This document shows positions 1 through 8,883 of a DNA stretch of 8,883 nt, piece by piece; the first letter of the stretch is position 1; each line of letters starts with the position of its first letter. The position numbers and the translations under genes were made by a program. Source of the stretch: Lachnoclostridium sp. GTDB taxonomy: Bacteria; Bacillota; Clostridia; Lachnospirales; Lachnospiraceae. The DNA lies in contig DMCD01000156.1 in the NCBI GenBank assembly GCA_003445895.1, forward strand, positions 1 to 8,883, read 5' to 3'. The notes under the pieces are model-generated. The model saw only the letters and a program-made list of their open reading frames with translations. It had not been told where the DNA came from and searched no databases.

Positions 1-3029
<3,029 letters not shown>

Positions 3030-3033
<4 letters not shown>

Positions 3034-3722
3034 CCATTCTGTTGCTCAAATTTTTCCGCCTGTATCAGAAGCGCGTTGACAATCGCGCAGGCCACGGTGC
3101 TTCCGCCCTTTCTTCCGGCGGCTATAATCCAGGGAATTTCCGGCTCTTTGTCCGCAAGAAACAGTTCCTTGGAAGCCGTCACATTGACAAATCCCACCGG
3201 AGCTCCGATCACAAGCTTGGGGTGGATTTCCCCCGCCCGGATCAGTTCATGCAGCCGGATTAACGCCGTGGGTGCATTTCCCAGCGCGATGACGGCACCT
3301 TTTCCCGTCTCTTTTTCCAGCCTGGCGGCATGCTCCATACTGGCGGACGCTCTGGTGATGCCCCTTCTTTTCGCCTCCTCCGCCACATCCTTATCTGCCA
3401 TAAAGCAGCGGAGGGTTCCGCCGAAGTTCTCCAGCGTCCTTCTGCGGATGCCGGCCTTCGCCATGTTGGTGTCCGTTATCACGTCGTAGCCTTCGAGGAG
3501 ACTCCTTATTCCGGCCTCTGCCGCCCCAGGGGAAAAACGGAGATTGTCGGCAAAATCAAAGTCCGCCGTCGCGTGGATCACCCGGAGAATTACCGGTTCT
3601 TCCCAGGAAGAAAACCTTCGTTCTCCCAGCTCACTGCGGATAATCTCCATACTCCGCAGTTCAATCTCCTCCGGTTTCACGATTTCGATACCGGCGAGAT
3701 ACTTTCCTGCTTCCGCATCCAT
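3030..3722 (-). CDS. cbiC: Precorrin-8X / cobalt-precorrin-8 methylmutase
   Basis: Catalyses the 1,5-sigmatropic shift that moves the C-11 methyl to C-12, giving hydrogenobyrinate or cobyrinate before amidation. From the ATG at 3722 it has 230 residues, close to the usual 200-230. The signature IHATADFDFA (49-58) carries the catalytic histidine (H50 here, equivalent to His43 of CobH). ITDTNMAKAG (82-91), GNAPTAL (148-154), GAPVGFV (173-179) and GRKGGSTVA (203-211) are further conserved family blocks. The frame also reaches a TTG at 3740 inside the end of cobQ. I prefer the ATG because GAGAAAGG (3731-3738) stands eight bases in front of it. It starts four bases after the cobQ stop and overlaps alaX by four bases. 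In the pathway it acts before CobQ, although it is transcribed after it. Confidence 0.95.
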
Positions 3723-3726
3723 AACA

Positions 3727-5256
3727 TCAGCCTTTCTCAAGCCCCATCAGATCCCTGATACGCCCCATATCCAGCGTTTCCCGGAGGATCCGGGCAAGCC
3801 TGTCATACTGTTCCTCCCGGTACAGCCGGTAATCCGTACCGCCATTCTTCTCTTCTGCGCCTCCGAGTATTTGGGAAATGGCCTGGGCAATGCCCGGCGC
3901 ATCGAAGATACCGTGGATATAGGTGCCGCAGATATTGCCTTCGGCGTAGCCCAGGACAATGTTCGCCGGACCGTCCTCCGGAAGCACAAAATACCGGTCT
4001 GGTCCCACGTCCTCGAGGTACTCCGAGATTCCCATATGAAGCTGATATCCCTCAAAAGCCATGCCGGAAAGGCCACAAAAGGTTCCTTCCACGGTGCCGA
4101 AGTGTCCCCGCACCTGGCTCTGTATTTTCTCTCCGGAAAACACCGTGGCGATCGGTACAAGACCCATACCGGGAAGAATACGGCCGGGCACGCCGCCCTC
4201 GGTCCCCTCCGGGTCATGCAGTTCCTTCCCCATCATCTGGAAGCCTCCGCAGATGCCGAAGACGGGCACATGCTCCCTGGCCATGTGGCGGACAAGCCTC
4301 TCAATCCCCGTCTGCCGCATCCAGAGGAAGTCCTGGATGGTATTCTTGGAGCCGGGCAGAATCACAAGATCAGGCTTTCCCAGCTCATCGGCCTCTTCCA
4401 CATAGCGCACCCGCAGCCCCTTTACCAGCTCCAGCACATGGAAATCGGTAAAGTTGGAGATATGCGGAAAACGGATAACCGCCACATCTTTGCCGGCAGA
4501 AGAAGCATCCCCGCTCCCTTCTCTCTCATTGGAAAGCCTCTCGCTCAGGCTGTCTTCATCATCAATATCCGCCGCAGAGTGGGGAACAACCCCGAGAACC
4601 GGAATATGGAGCAGCTCCTCGATCTGGCCGATTCCCGGCGTAAGCAGAGATACATCTCCCCGGAACTGGTTGATGATAAGGCCTCCGATCCTCGCCCGCT
4701 CGTCCGGTGCCAGCAGCATGACGGTCCCGTAAAGCTGGGCGAAAACACCGCCCCGGTCGATGTCACCGGTCAGCAGAACCGGCGCATCCACCAGCTTTGC
4801 CAGGCCCATGTTCACGATATCATCCTGCTTCAGGTTGATTTCCGCAGGGGAACCCGCCCCCTCGATGACGATGACATCATAGGCTTCGTCCAGCCGGCGG
4901 AAGGATTCCATAATCTCCGGAATCAGGCTTTTCTTGCGGGAAAAGTACTCTCTGGCACTCATATCGCCGATGGGAACGCCGTGCAGAACCACCTGCGAAC
5001 CGATGTCGCTGCTGGGCTTTAACAGAATGGGATTCATGTCCGCAGACGGCCGTATGCCGCAGGCCTCCGCCTGCACGGCCTGTGCCCGGCCGATTTCGAG
5101 GCCATCCGGCGTGACAAAGGAATTCAGTGCCATATTCTGGGATTTAAAGGGAGCGACTCTGAGACCGTCCTGCCGGAATATCCTGCAGAGACCGGTCGTA
5201 ATGAAGCTCTTTCCCACGTTGCTCATGGTTCCCTGGATCATAATCTTTTTAGCCAT
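3727..5256 (-). CDS. cobQ: Cobyric acid synthase (glutamine-hydrolysing)
   Basis: CobQ (CbiP in the anaerobic nomenclature) amidates side chains b, d, e and g of adenosylcobyrinic acid a,c-diamide, using glutamine and ATP, to give adenosylcobyric acid. The 509-residue length is normal. The N-terminal dethiobiotin-synthetase-like ATPase domain has the P-loop variant QGTMSNVGKS (8-17), FKSQNMALNS (37-46), EGAGSPAEINL (132-142) and GDIDRGGVFA (164-173). The C-terminal class I glutaminase domain has the nucleophile C336 in FGICGGFQMMG, then GYQLHMGISE (403-412) and catalytic H448 in GTYIHGIFD. The linker at about 228-262 is acidic and Ser/Gly-rich. The ATG at 5256 lies in ATGGCTAA, an eight-base overlap with the cobD end. 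GGGGAG within the cobD end serves as its ribosome binding site. Its substrate would come from CbiA, which is not in this window. Confidence 0.97.
   Translation of the reverse strand: MAKKIMIQGTMSNVGKSFITTGLCRIFRQDGLRVAPFKSQNMALNSFVTPDGLEIGRAQAVQAEACGIRPSADMNPILLKPSSDIGSQVVLHGVPIGDMSAREYFSRKKSLIPEIMESFRRLDEAYDVIVIEGAGSPAEINLKQDDIVNMGLAKLVDAPVLLTGDIDRGGVFAQLYGTVMLLAPDERARIGGLIINQFRGDVSLLTPGIGQIEELLHIPVLGVVPHSAADIDDEDSLSERLSNEREGSGDASSAGKDVAVIRFPHISNFTDFHVLELVKGLRVRYVEEADELGKPDLVILPGSKNTIQDFLWMRQTGIERLVRHMAREHVPVFGICGGFQMMGKELHDPEGTEGGVPGRILPGMGLVPIATVFSGEKIQSQVRGHFGTVEGTFCGLSGMAFEGYQLHMGISEYLEDVGPDRYFVLPEDGPANIVLGYAEGNICGTYIHGIFDAPGIAQAISQILGGAEEKNGGTDYRLYREEQYDRLARILRETLDMGRIRDLMGLEKG
3731..3738 (-). 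promoter_or_regulatory. Ribosome binding site deciding the cbiC start
   Basis: GAGAAAGG on the minus strand, eight bases before the ATG at 3722. It lies within the last codons of cobQ. It supports the ATG over the in-frame TTG at 3740, which overlaps this motif and so could not use it. Confidence 0.7.
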
Positions 5257-6352
5257 TTGTTTTCTCCCCGCAAATCTGCCGGATGGCGTTAATAAGTTCT
5301 CTGTTCTCTTCCCTCGTCTTCACACAGACCCGGAAGAACCGTCTGTTCAGTCCCTCGTAATCTGCACAGGACCGTATCAGAATCCCCCGCGCAAGACATG
5401 CTTTTTTCAGCACCTCTGCATCCCGGCAGCGAATCAGCAGATAATTGGCATCGGAACCGTACACCTTCATGCCCGATTCTCTGAGGCTTCCCGCAAGATA
5501 ATCCCGTTCCTCTTGCAGCATCGGCTGAACCTTCTTTACCTCTTCAGTGAGGATGCCGTCAAAGGCGCAGCAGCCGGCGGCTTCCGCCGGCGCACTCACC
5601 GGCCAGGGCTGCATCGAACGGCAGATTTCTTCCCGAACCCGGTCGGATGATGCGATGGCATACCCCAGCCGCAGTCCCGGCATAGCGCAGATTTTCGTGA
5701 GCGAATCCAGCACCAGAACATGGCCGTAATCCCCGGGATGGGCAGCGATCTCCGGAAGAAGGGAGAACCTTCCCCGGTCCGGAAGAAACCAGCCGAAACA
5801 CTCATCCAGCACCAGGTAGGTTCCGGTACTCCGGCAGACTCCTGCAATTTCCCTGAGGACATCCGCGCCGACAGCCCTTCCGGTCGGATTATTCGGCGAT
5901 GCGAGGACCAGCATATCATAATGCTCTTCCCGGAGTGCCCTGATGAGCTCCGGCAAAGCCTGCGCCAGGTCAAAGCCCGATTCTTCGGAAAGGGTAAGGA
6001 ATCTAATCTCCGCGCCGGAGGCCTCTGCCATTCTCCGGTATTCCCCGAAGGAAGGCACCGGAAGAAGAACACGTTTGGGTCTTCCGGAGAAGAAAACTGT
6101 CTGCAGCAGCTCCGAGGCGCCTCCTCCGAAGATAAAATACTCCGGGGAAAGGGAAAGTCCCAGCCTTCTGTACCATCCGGCTGCAGCCTGCCGCAGCTTC
6201 CTCTGCCGGATATCCGGATACTGTTCCCAGGAACCAGAAGAAGAAAGCACCGCATCCCGCAGTGCTTCGGGCATTCCCAGCGGGTTCAGGCTGACGGAAA
6301 AGTCCAGCCGTACCGGCTCTGTATAGACATCTCCCCCATGTTGTTCCCGCAT
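5249..6352 (-). CDS. cobD: Threonine-phosphate decarboxylase (PLP-dependent, CobD)
   Basis: A fold-type I PLP enzyme of the aspartate/histidinol-phosphate aminotransferase group. CobD decarboxylates L-threonine O-3-phosphate to (R)-1-aminopropan-2-ol O-2-phosphate, the linker that CbiB attaches. In 367 residues it has HGGDVYTEP (5-13) and LDFSVSLNPLG (16-26), the N-terminus typical of CobD rather than HisC. ASPNNPTG (151-158), VLDECFGWF (181-189), the PLP lysine K220 in LDSLTKICAMPGLRLGY (215-231) and the carboxylate-binding R341 in FFRVCV follow. The ATG at 6352 has GGAGG at 6360-6364, seven bases upstream, a strong site that suits re-initiation after the 42-base gap from cbiB. It overlaps cobQ by eight bases. 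A histidinol-phosphate aminotransferase is the main alternative, but placement between cbiB and cobQ makes CobD much more likely. Confidence 0.93.
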   Translation of the reverse strand: MREQHGGDVYTEPVRLDFSVSLNPLGMPEALRDAVLSSSGSWEQYPDIRQRKLRQAAAGWYRRLGLSLSPEYFIFGGGASELLQTVFFSGRPKRVLLPVPSFGEYRRMAEASGAEIRFLTLSEESGFDLAQALPELIRALREEHYDMLVLASPNNPTGRAVGADVLREIAGVCRSTGTYLVLDECFGWFLPDRGRFSLLPEIAAHPGDYGHVLVLDSLTKICAMPGLRLGYAIASSDRVREEICRSMQPWPVSAPAEAAGCCAFDGILTEEVKKVQPMLQEERDYLAGSLRESGMKVYGSDANYLLIRCRDAEVLKKACLARGILIRSCADYEGLNRRFFRVCVKTREENRELINAIRQICGEKTNG

Positions 6353-6359
6353 TTTGATT

Positions 6360-6364
6360 CCTCC
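6360..6364 (-). promoter_or_regulatory. Ribosome binding site of cobD
   Basis: GGAGG on the minus strand, seven bases before the cobD ATG at 6352, in the 42-base gap after cbiB. This is the only gene boundary within the cobalamin block that is not an overlap or a gap under 20 bases. Confidence 0.75.
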
Positions 6365-6394
6365 GAATAACTTATGTACAGCGCTTTTGAAACG

Positions 6395-7405
6395 TTATGA
6401 AAAACCGGCCAGAATGGCCGACCGGACCACCCCGGCGATAACCAGCATCAGGATGGAGGCTGCCGTGACCAGTCTTCCTGCCCGCCCGATATCCGCGGCC
6501 TCACAGTGCCTTGTCTCATCGCCGATAAATGGTTTCTTTACCAGTTTTCCGAAATACCAGGCATCCCCTGCGAGCCGGAGCCCGAGGGCGCCCGCACAGG
6601 CAGCTTCCGTCTGGGCGGAGTTGGGGCTCTTGTGGTTTCTCCGGTCTCTCTTCCAGATCCGGTACGCCCCTCTCCCGTCATATCCGGGAAGTATGGCCGC
6701 CGAAAGGATCAGCAGCAGCGCAGCCAGACGGGAAGGCAGATAATTTGCCAAATCATCCGTCTTCGCCGCGGCAAAGCCGAAGTGCAGATACCGGTCATTC
6801 CGGTATCCCACCATGGAATCCATAGTATTCACCGCCTTATAGGCCCAGGCGCCGACGGGGCCAAGGAGCATATACCAGAACAGGGGCGCTGCGATGCCGT
6901 CACAGCACCCTTCCGCCACCGTTTCCACCGCCGCCTTGGCGACTCCCTCCTCGGAAAGCCGGTCCGTATCCCGGCCCACAATCATGGAGACAGCTCTGCG
7001 GGCATCCGAAAGGCTTCCTTCCCGAAGGGCCTGTTCCACCAGCCCGCTCTCCTCCCGGAGAGAACGGATGGCCAGAAAATAAAAGATACTGATACTTTCT
7101 GCCGCATATCTTATAAATCTCCCGGCAGCCGGCCCGAACAGCCGTGCCGCGAGAATAGACGGCAGGATCAGAACGCCGGCCGCGGAAACCGCGGTAATAC
7201 AAACCGTCAGCAGAACCAAAAATACACCTGCCGTCCGTTCCCCTGCAGGTGTGTGCGGAAAAATACCGCGAAGCCCTTCCAGCTTCCGTATGAGATTTCC
7301 GATGGCGCGGACCGGATGGGGCAGAGAATGGGGGTCTCCAATCATCGCATCAAGCATGGCGCCCGTGAGAAGGGCCGCCATGGCAGCTATCACCCGGTCA
7401 CTCAT
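6395..7405 (-). CDS. cbiB: Adenosylcobinamide-phosphate synthase (membrane protein)
   Basis: CbiB (CobD in the aerobic nomenclature) joins adenosylcobyric acid to aminopropanol phosphate, giving adenosylcobinamide phosphate. It is an integral membrane protein. Family blocks in the 336 residues are GDPHSLPHPVRAIG (23-36), VGRDT (143-147), AVETVAEGCCDGIAAPLFW (159-177), KAVNTMDSMVGYRNDRY (190-206) and SPNSAQTEAACAGALG (260-275). Hydrophobic segments lie at about 5-22, 60-90, 100-114, 174-190, 226-240 and 312-333. Two in-frame ATGs exist, at 7411 and 7405. GGGGAGG at 7412-7418 is six bases before the second and directly abuts the first, so I chose 7405. The start overlaps the cobU-like gene by eight bases. 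Its aminopropanol-phosphate substrate is the product of the next gene, cobD. Confidence 0.95.
   Translation of the reverse strand: MSDRVIAAMAALLTGAMLDAMIGDPHSLPHPVRAIGNLIRKLEGLRGIFPHTPAGERTAGVFLVLLTVCITAVSAAGVLILPSILAARLFGPAAGRFIRYAAESISIFYFLAIRSLREESGLVEQALREGSLSDARRAVSMIVGRDTDRLSEEGVAKAAVETVAEGCCDGIAAPLFWYMLLGPVGAWAYKAVNTMDSMVGYRNDRYLHFGFAAAKTDDLANYLPSRLAALLLILSAAILPGYDGRGAYRIWKRDRRNHKSPNSAQTEAACAGALGLRLAGDAWYFGKLVKKPFIGDETRHCEAADIGRAGRLVTAASILMLVIAGVVRSAILAGFS
6400..6421 (-). terminator. Terminator-like hairpin at the 3' end of cbiB
   Basis: On the minus strand CGGCC-ATTCT-GGCCG (6420-6406) forms five G-C pairs, extended by one G-U pair (6421 with 6405). A run of five U residues (6404-6400) follows at once. 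The whole element lies inside the last codons of cbiB, just before its TAA at 6397-6395. The shape is that of a weak Rho-independent terminator or attenuator. Translating ribosomes would probably mask it, so it may act only when cbiB is poorly translated. It may also be a chance result of the codons. Confidence 0.4.
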
Positions 7406-7823
7406 CCCCATCCTCCCCGGCTTCCTTCTTCAGACAGACGGGAATCCCGCAGATGATGCGGTACACCGAGGATGCCCTGCAGGCAGCGGCCTGCGAAAAA
7501 GAGCCTGCCGCATCGCGCCACGCTCTCTCACCCGCATCTGCCGGAACGATCCCCAGGCCTATCTCATCGGCACAGAGTATCTCCGGACCGCCTTCCTCAG
7601 AAAGTATCTTTAAAAGCTCCTCCGGGGCACGGAGATATTCCGACCTCCGCAGAAGCAGCTGCTCTGCATGTACGAGGATGCGGCAGTTCTCCGCCTCCTC
7701 CATGCTGCAGCTTCTTCCGTCCGCAACCTCCTGCAGGCCCCCTGTCAGGCCATGCTTTTTACGGAGAAGCTGTTCTGCAAAAGCCGTCTTCCCCTGGTTT
7801 CTTCCTCCGGTAATAAATATCAT
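7398..7823 (-). CDS. Short CobU-like cobinamide kinase / guanylyltransferase homologue
   Basis: Full-length CobU phosphorylates adenosylcobinamide and transfers GMP to it. This protein has only 141 residues against about 180. Its N-terminus keeps the CobU-type P-loop, ITGGRNQGKTAFAEQLL (4-20). The C-terminal third follows CobU closely: DEIGLGIVPAD (86-96), WRDAAGSFSQAAA (102-114) and VYRIICGIPVCLKK (120-133). The middle is collapsed: I cannot find the YIAT...DDEM segment, the R-I-x-x-H block with the histidine that accepts GMP (His46 in Salmonella), or the LLEC/LLDC strand. H24 and H52 do not sit in that context. There is no frameshift, so it looks like an intact short protein, perhaps with altered or lost guanylyltransferase function. 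The ATG at 7823 follows AGGAT by six bases and lies 15 bases after the DUF554 stop. It overlaps cbiB by eight bases, which supports a cobalamin role. Confidence 0.8.
   Translation of the reverse strand: MIFITGGRNQGKTAFAEQLLRKKHGLTGGLQEVADGRSCSMEEAENCRILVHAEQLLLRRSEYLRAPEELLKILSEEGGPEILCADEIGLGIVPADAGERAWRDAAGSFSQAAACRASSVYRIICGIPVCLKKEAGEDGDE
7412..7418 (-). promoter_or_regulatory. Ribosome binding site deciding the cbiB start
   Basis: GGGGAGG on the minus strand, inside the end of the cobU-like gene. The six-base spacing to the ATG at 7405 is good, whereas the ATG at 7411 has no spacing at all. The overlap suggests translational coupling. Confidence 0.7.
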
Positions 7824-7838
7824 CTCGGTATCCTGTCC

Positions 7839-8555
7839 TCAGAAACAGGCAAATGCTGCCGCAATCACAAGCCCCGGCAGCATATTCGCCACCCGCAGGG
7901 TCTTCGGAAACAGCAGATTGATGCCCACGCAGAAAATCATAATATTTCCGACGAGGGAAATATTGTCCAGTGCCGCTTCCGTCATCAGCGGCTCCAGAAG
8001 TCTCGCCAGGATGGTCACCGTTCCCTGCCAGAGCCCCACCGGCACGGCGGAAAATACGGCGCCCTTGCCCATGGCGGAGGCCATCACCGCGATGATAATG
8101 AAGTCCAGCACGCCCTTGGTGGCCAGGATCGAATAATCTCCGTAGATTCCGTCCTGGATGGCACCGACGATGGCCATGGCCCCGATGCAGACGGTGAGGG
8201 ACGCGGTGACAAAGGCATTGATAAAGCGGGAGTCGCCGGCATTGCCGGTCCGGTTTCGCAGAAAGAGGCCGAAGGACTCAAACTTCCCTTCGATATCAGC
8301 GATCTCTCCAATCAGCGTGCCCAGGACCATACTCACGATCATCATCATGGTTCCGCCTGCAGTGAGAACCCCCTCCGGGGAAACCGTAAAGACCTTCGCC
8401 AGTGTGCCGGACATGCCGATAAACAGGGTACAGACTCCCGCGACACGGGTCACGGAAGTCTGCCACTGTTCCTTCAGAAATTTTCCAAATAACAAACCCA
8501 TGACGCCGCCGCCGATGATGGCGGCGACGTTCATGATGGTTCCCAATCCAATCAT
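7839..8555 (-). CDS. DUF554 family membrane protein (YqgA/YdfK-like)
   Basis: A very hydrophobic protein of 238 residues that I assign to the DUF554 family, whose function is unknown. The N-terminus MIGLGTIMNVAAIIGGGVMG is characteristic, with the family's G-T-x-x-N and Gly-rich first helix. Hydrophobic segments lie at about 4-24, 36-54, 66-84, 104-123, 138-156, 157-175, 200-218 and 221-237. A polar, charged loop lies at about 85-103 (GEIADIEGKFESFG is at 83-96). It is presumably in the inner membrane, and a transport-like role would be a guess. The frame extends to a GTG at 8579, but GGAGAGG at 8562-8568 stands six bases before the ATG at 8555, and family members begin there. It starts 24 bases after the upstream stop and ends 15 bases before the cobU-like gene, so it is probably cotranscribed with the cobalamin genes. 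A role in that pathway is not established. Confidence 0.85.
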   Translation of the reverse strand: MIGLGTIMNVAAIIGGGVMGLLFGKFLKEQWQTSVTRVAGVCTLFIGMSGTLAKVFTVSPEGVLTAGGTMMMIVSMVLGTLIGEIADIEGKFESFGLFLRNRTGNAGDSRFINAFVTASLTVCIGAMAIVGAIQDGIYGDYSILATKGVLDFIIIAVMASAMGKGAVFSAVPVGLWQGTVTILARLLEPLMTEAALDNISLVGNIMIFCVGINLLFPKTLRVANMLPGLVIAAAFACF

Positions 8556-8561
8556 TATATT

Positions 8562-8568
8562 CCTCTCC
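8562..8568 (-). promoter_or_regulatory. Ribosome binding site deciding the DUF554 start
   Basis: GGAGAGG on the minus strand with a six-base spacing to the ATG at 8555. It favours this ATG over the GTG at 8579, which lies upstream of the motif and has no such site. Confidence 0.65.
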
Positions 8569-8579
8569 GGACCCGGCAC

Positions 8580-8883
8580 TTACTGTGTCAGTGCGGGTGT
8601 CCAGAATTCATTCTCATAAAGATCCGTAAACTTATACATCAGACGGAGGCTTCCCGCATCCGGCTTGAGGTATTCGATGACCGGCTCTCCGCTTATGGTA
8701 ACCGGGTCACCCAAAAGAAAGCTGTCCTGATACTCGCCGTCGTAGGAATAATAGTCGCAGATGAACTCCAGCCGGTCGCCATCCTTCAGGGCAAATTCGG
8801 GAGCTTCCTCTACCGATTTGAGCCCTTCTTCCGGATCCTTCTCCTCATCGGTCATCACAGTGTCAAAATCGGTCTGTGTCACA
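8580..8883 (-). CDS. C-terminal fragment, possibly a clostripain-family (C11) protein
   Basis: The last 100 codons of a gene that enters from the right edge. The first in-window GTG is probably internal. The segment starts acidic (DEEKDPEEG, about residues 12-20). It then shows a pattern that looks beta-rich: LKDGDRLEFICDYYSYDGEY (32-51), DSFLLGDPVTISG (53-65) and YKFTDLYENEFWTPAL (83-98). I recall similar tails (LKDGD..F.CDYYDYDG and Y..TDIY...YWTP) at the C-terminus of clostripain-related cysteine peptidases of Lachnospiraceae. The catalytic His/Cys region would lie upstream, so peptidase activity cannot be judged. It ends with TAA, 24 bases before the DUF554 ATG. No terminator is visible between them, so cotranscription is possible. 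Confidence 0.5.
   Translation of the reverse strand, partial: VTQTDFDTVMTDEEKDPEEGLKSVEEAPEFALKDGDRLEFICDYYSYDGEYQDSFLLGDPVTISGEPVIEYLKPDAGSLRLMYKFTDLYENEFWTPALTQ

Noticed and set aside
3544..5022. Plus-strand reading frame of 492 codons opposite cobQ and part of cbiC
   Set aside because: It is in codon phase with cobQ, spans a boundary between two well-supported genes and has no plausible protein features.
6353..6394. Possible promoter for cobD in the gap after cbiB
   Set aside because: TACATA could pass as a poor -10 box, but no reasonable -35 box is found at the right spacing.
6506..7456. Plus-strand reading frame of 316 codons opposite cbiB
   Set aside because: It is in codon phase with cbiB, with Arg/Pro/Gly-rich content typical of a shadow, and runs past the cbiB start into the cobU-like gene.
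7668..8492. Plus-strand reading frame of 274 codons rich in His and Asp
   Set aside because: It crosses the cobU-like gene and DUF554 on the opposite strand, both with clear family signatures. The His/Asp richness mirrors hydrophobic codons of the membrane protein.

Overview
The window looks like chromosomal DNA of an anaerobic, fairly G+C-rich member of the Clostridia, probably Lachnospiraceae-like. This is inferred from a pyruvate:ferredoxin oxidoreductase, genes of the anaerobic (cbi-type) cobalamin pathway, a clostripain-like C-terminus and AGGAGG-type ribosome binding sites. No RNA gene, mobile element, CRISPR array or long repeat is visible. Every gene I can support lies on the minus strand, so transcription runs from high to low coordinates.

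In transcription order: (1) 8883-8580 is the C-terminal end of a protein that resembles clostripain-family (C11) peptidases. (2) 8555-7839 is a DUF554 membrane protein. (3) 7823-1864 is a compact cobalamin block: a short CobU-like nucleotide-binding protein, CbiB (adenosylcobinamide-phosphate synthase), CobD (threonine-phosphate decarboxylase), CobQ/CbiP (cobyric acid synthase), CbiC (precorrin-8X methylmutase) and, last, an AlaX-L type alanyl-tRNA editing protein. (4) 1837-1727 holds a promoter and a small structured leader. (5) 1726-1 is the N-terminal 575 codons of nifJ, which runs off the left edge.

The cobalamin genes fit one another. CbiC makes the a,c-diamide precursor skeleton (cobyrinate or hydrogenobyrinate type). 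CobQ/CbiP amidates the adenosylated diamide to adenosylcobyric acid. CobD supplies (R)-1-aminopropan-2-ol phosphate, CbiB attaches it, and CobU normally activates the product with GMP. The genes overlap or nearly abut, which suggests translational coupling. The only gap within the block is the 42 bases between cbiB and cobD, and a terminator-like hairpin sits there, at the end of cbiB. The corrin-ring genes and cobS/cobT are not in the window, and neither is the operon promoter or any cobalamin riboswitch.

I see no wholly new system. The items most worth a second look are the unusually short CobU-like protein, which lacks the region carrying the GMP-accepting histidine, the internal terminator-like hairpin, and the tRNA-editing gene closing a cobalamin operon. 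Several long plus-strand reading frames are codon-bias shadows of the minus-strand genes.
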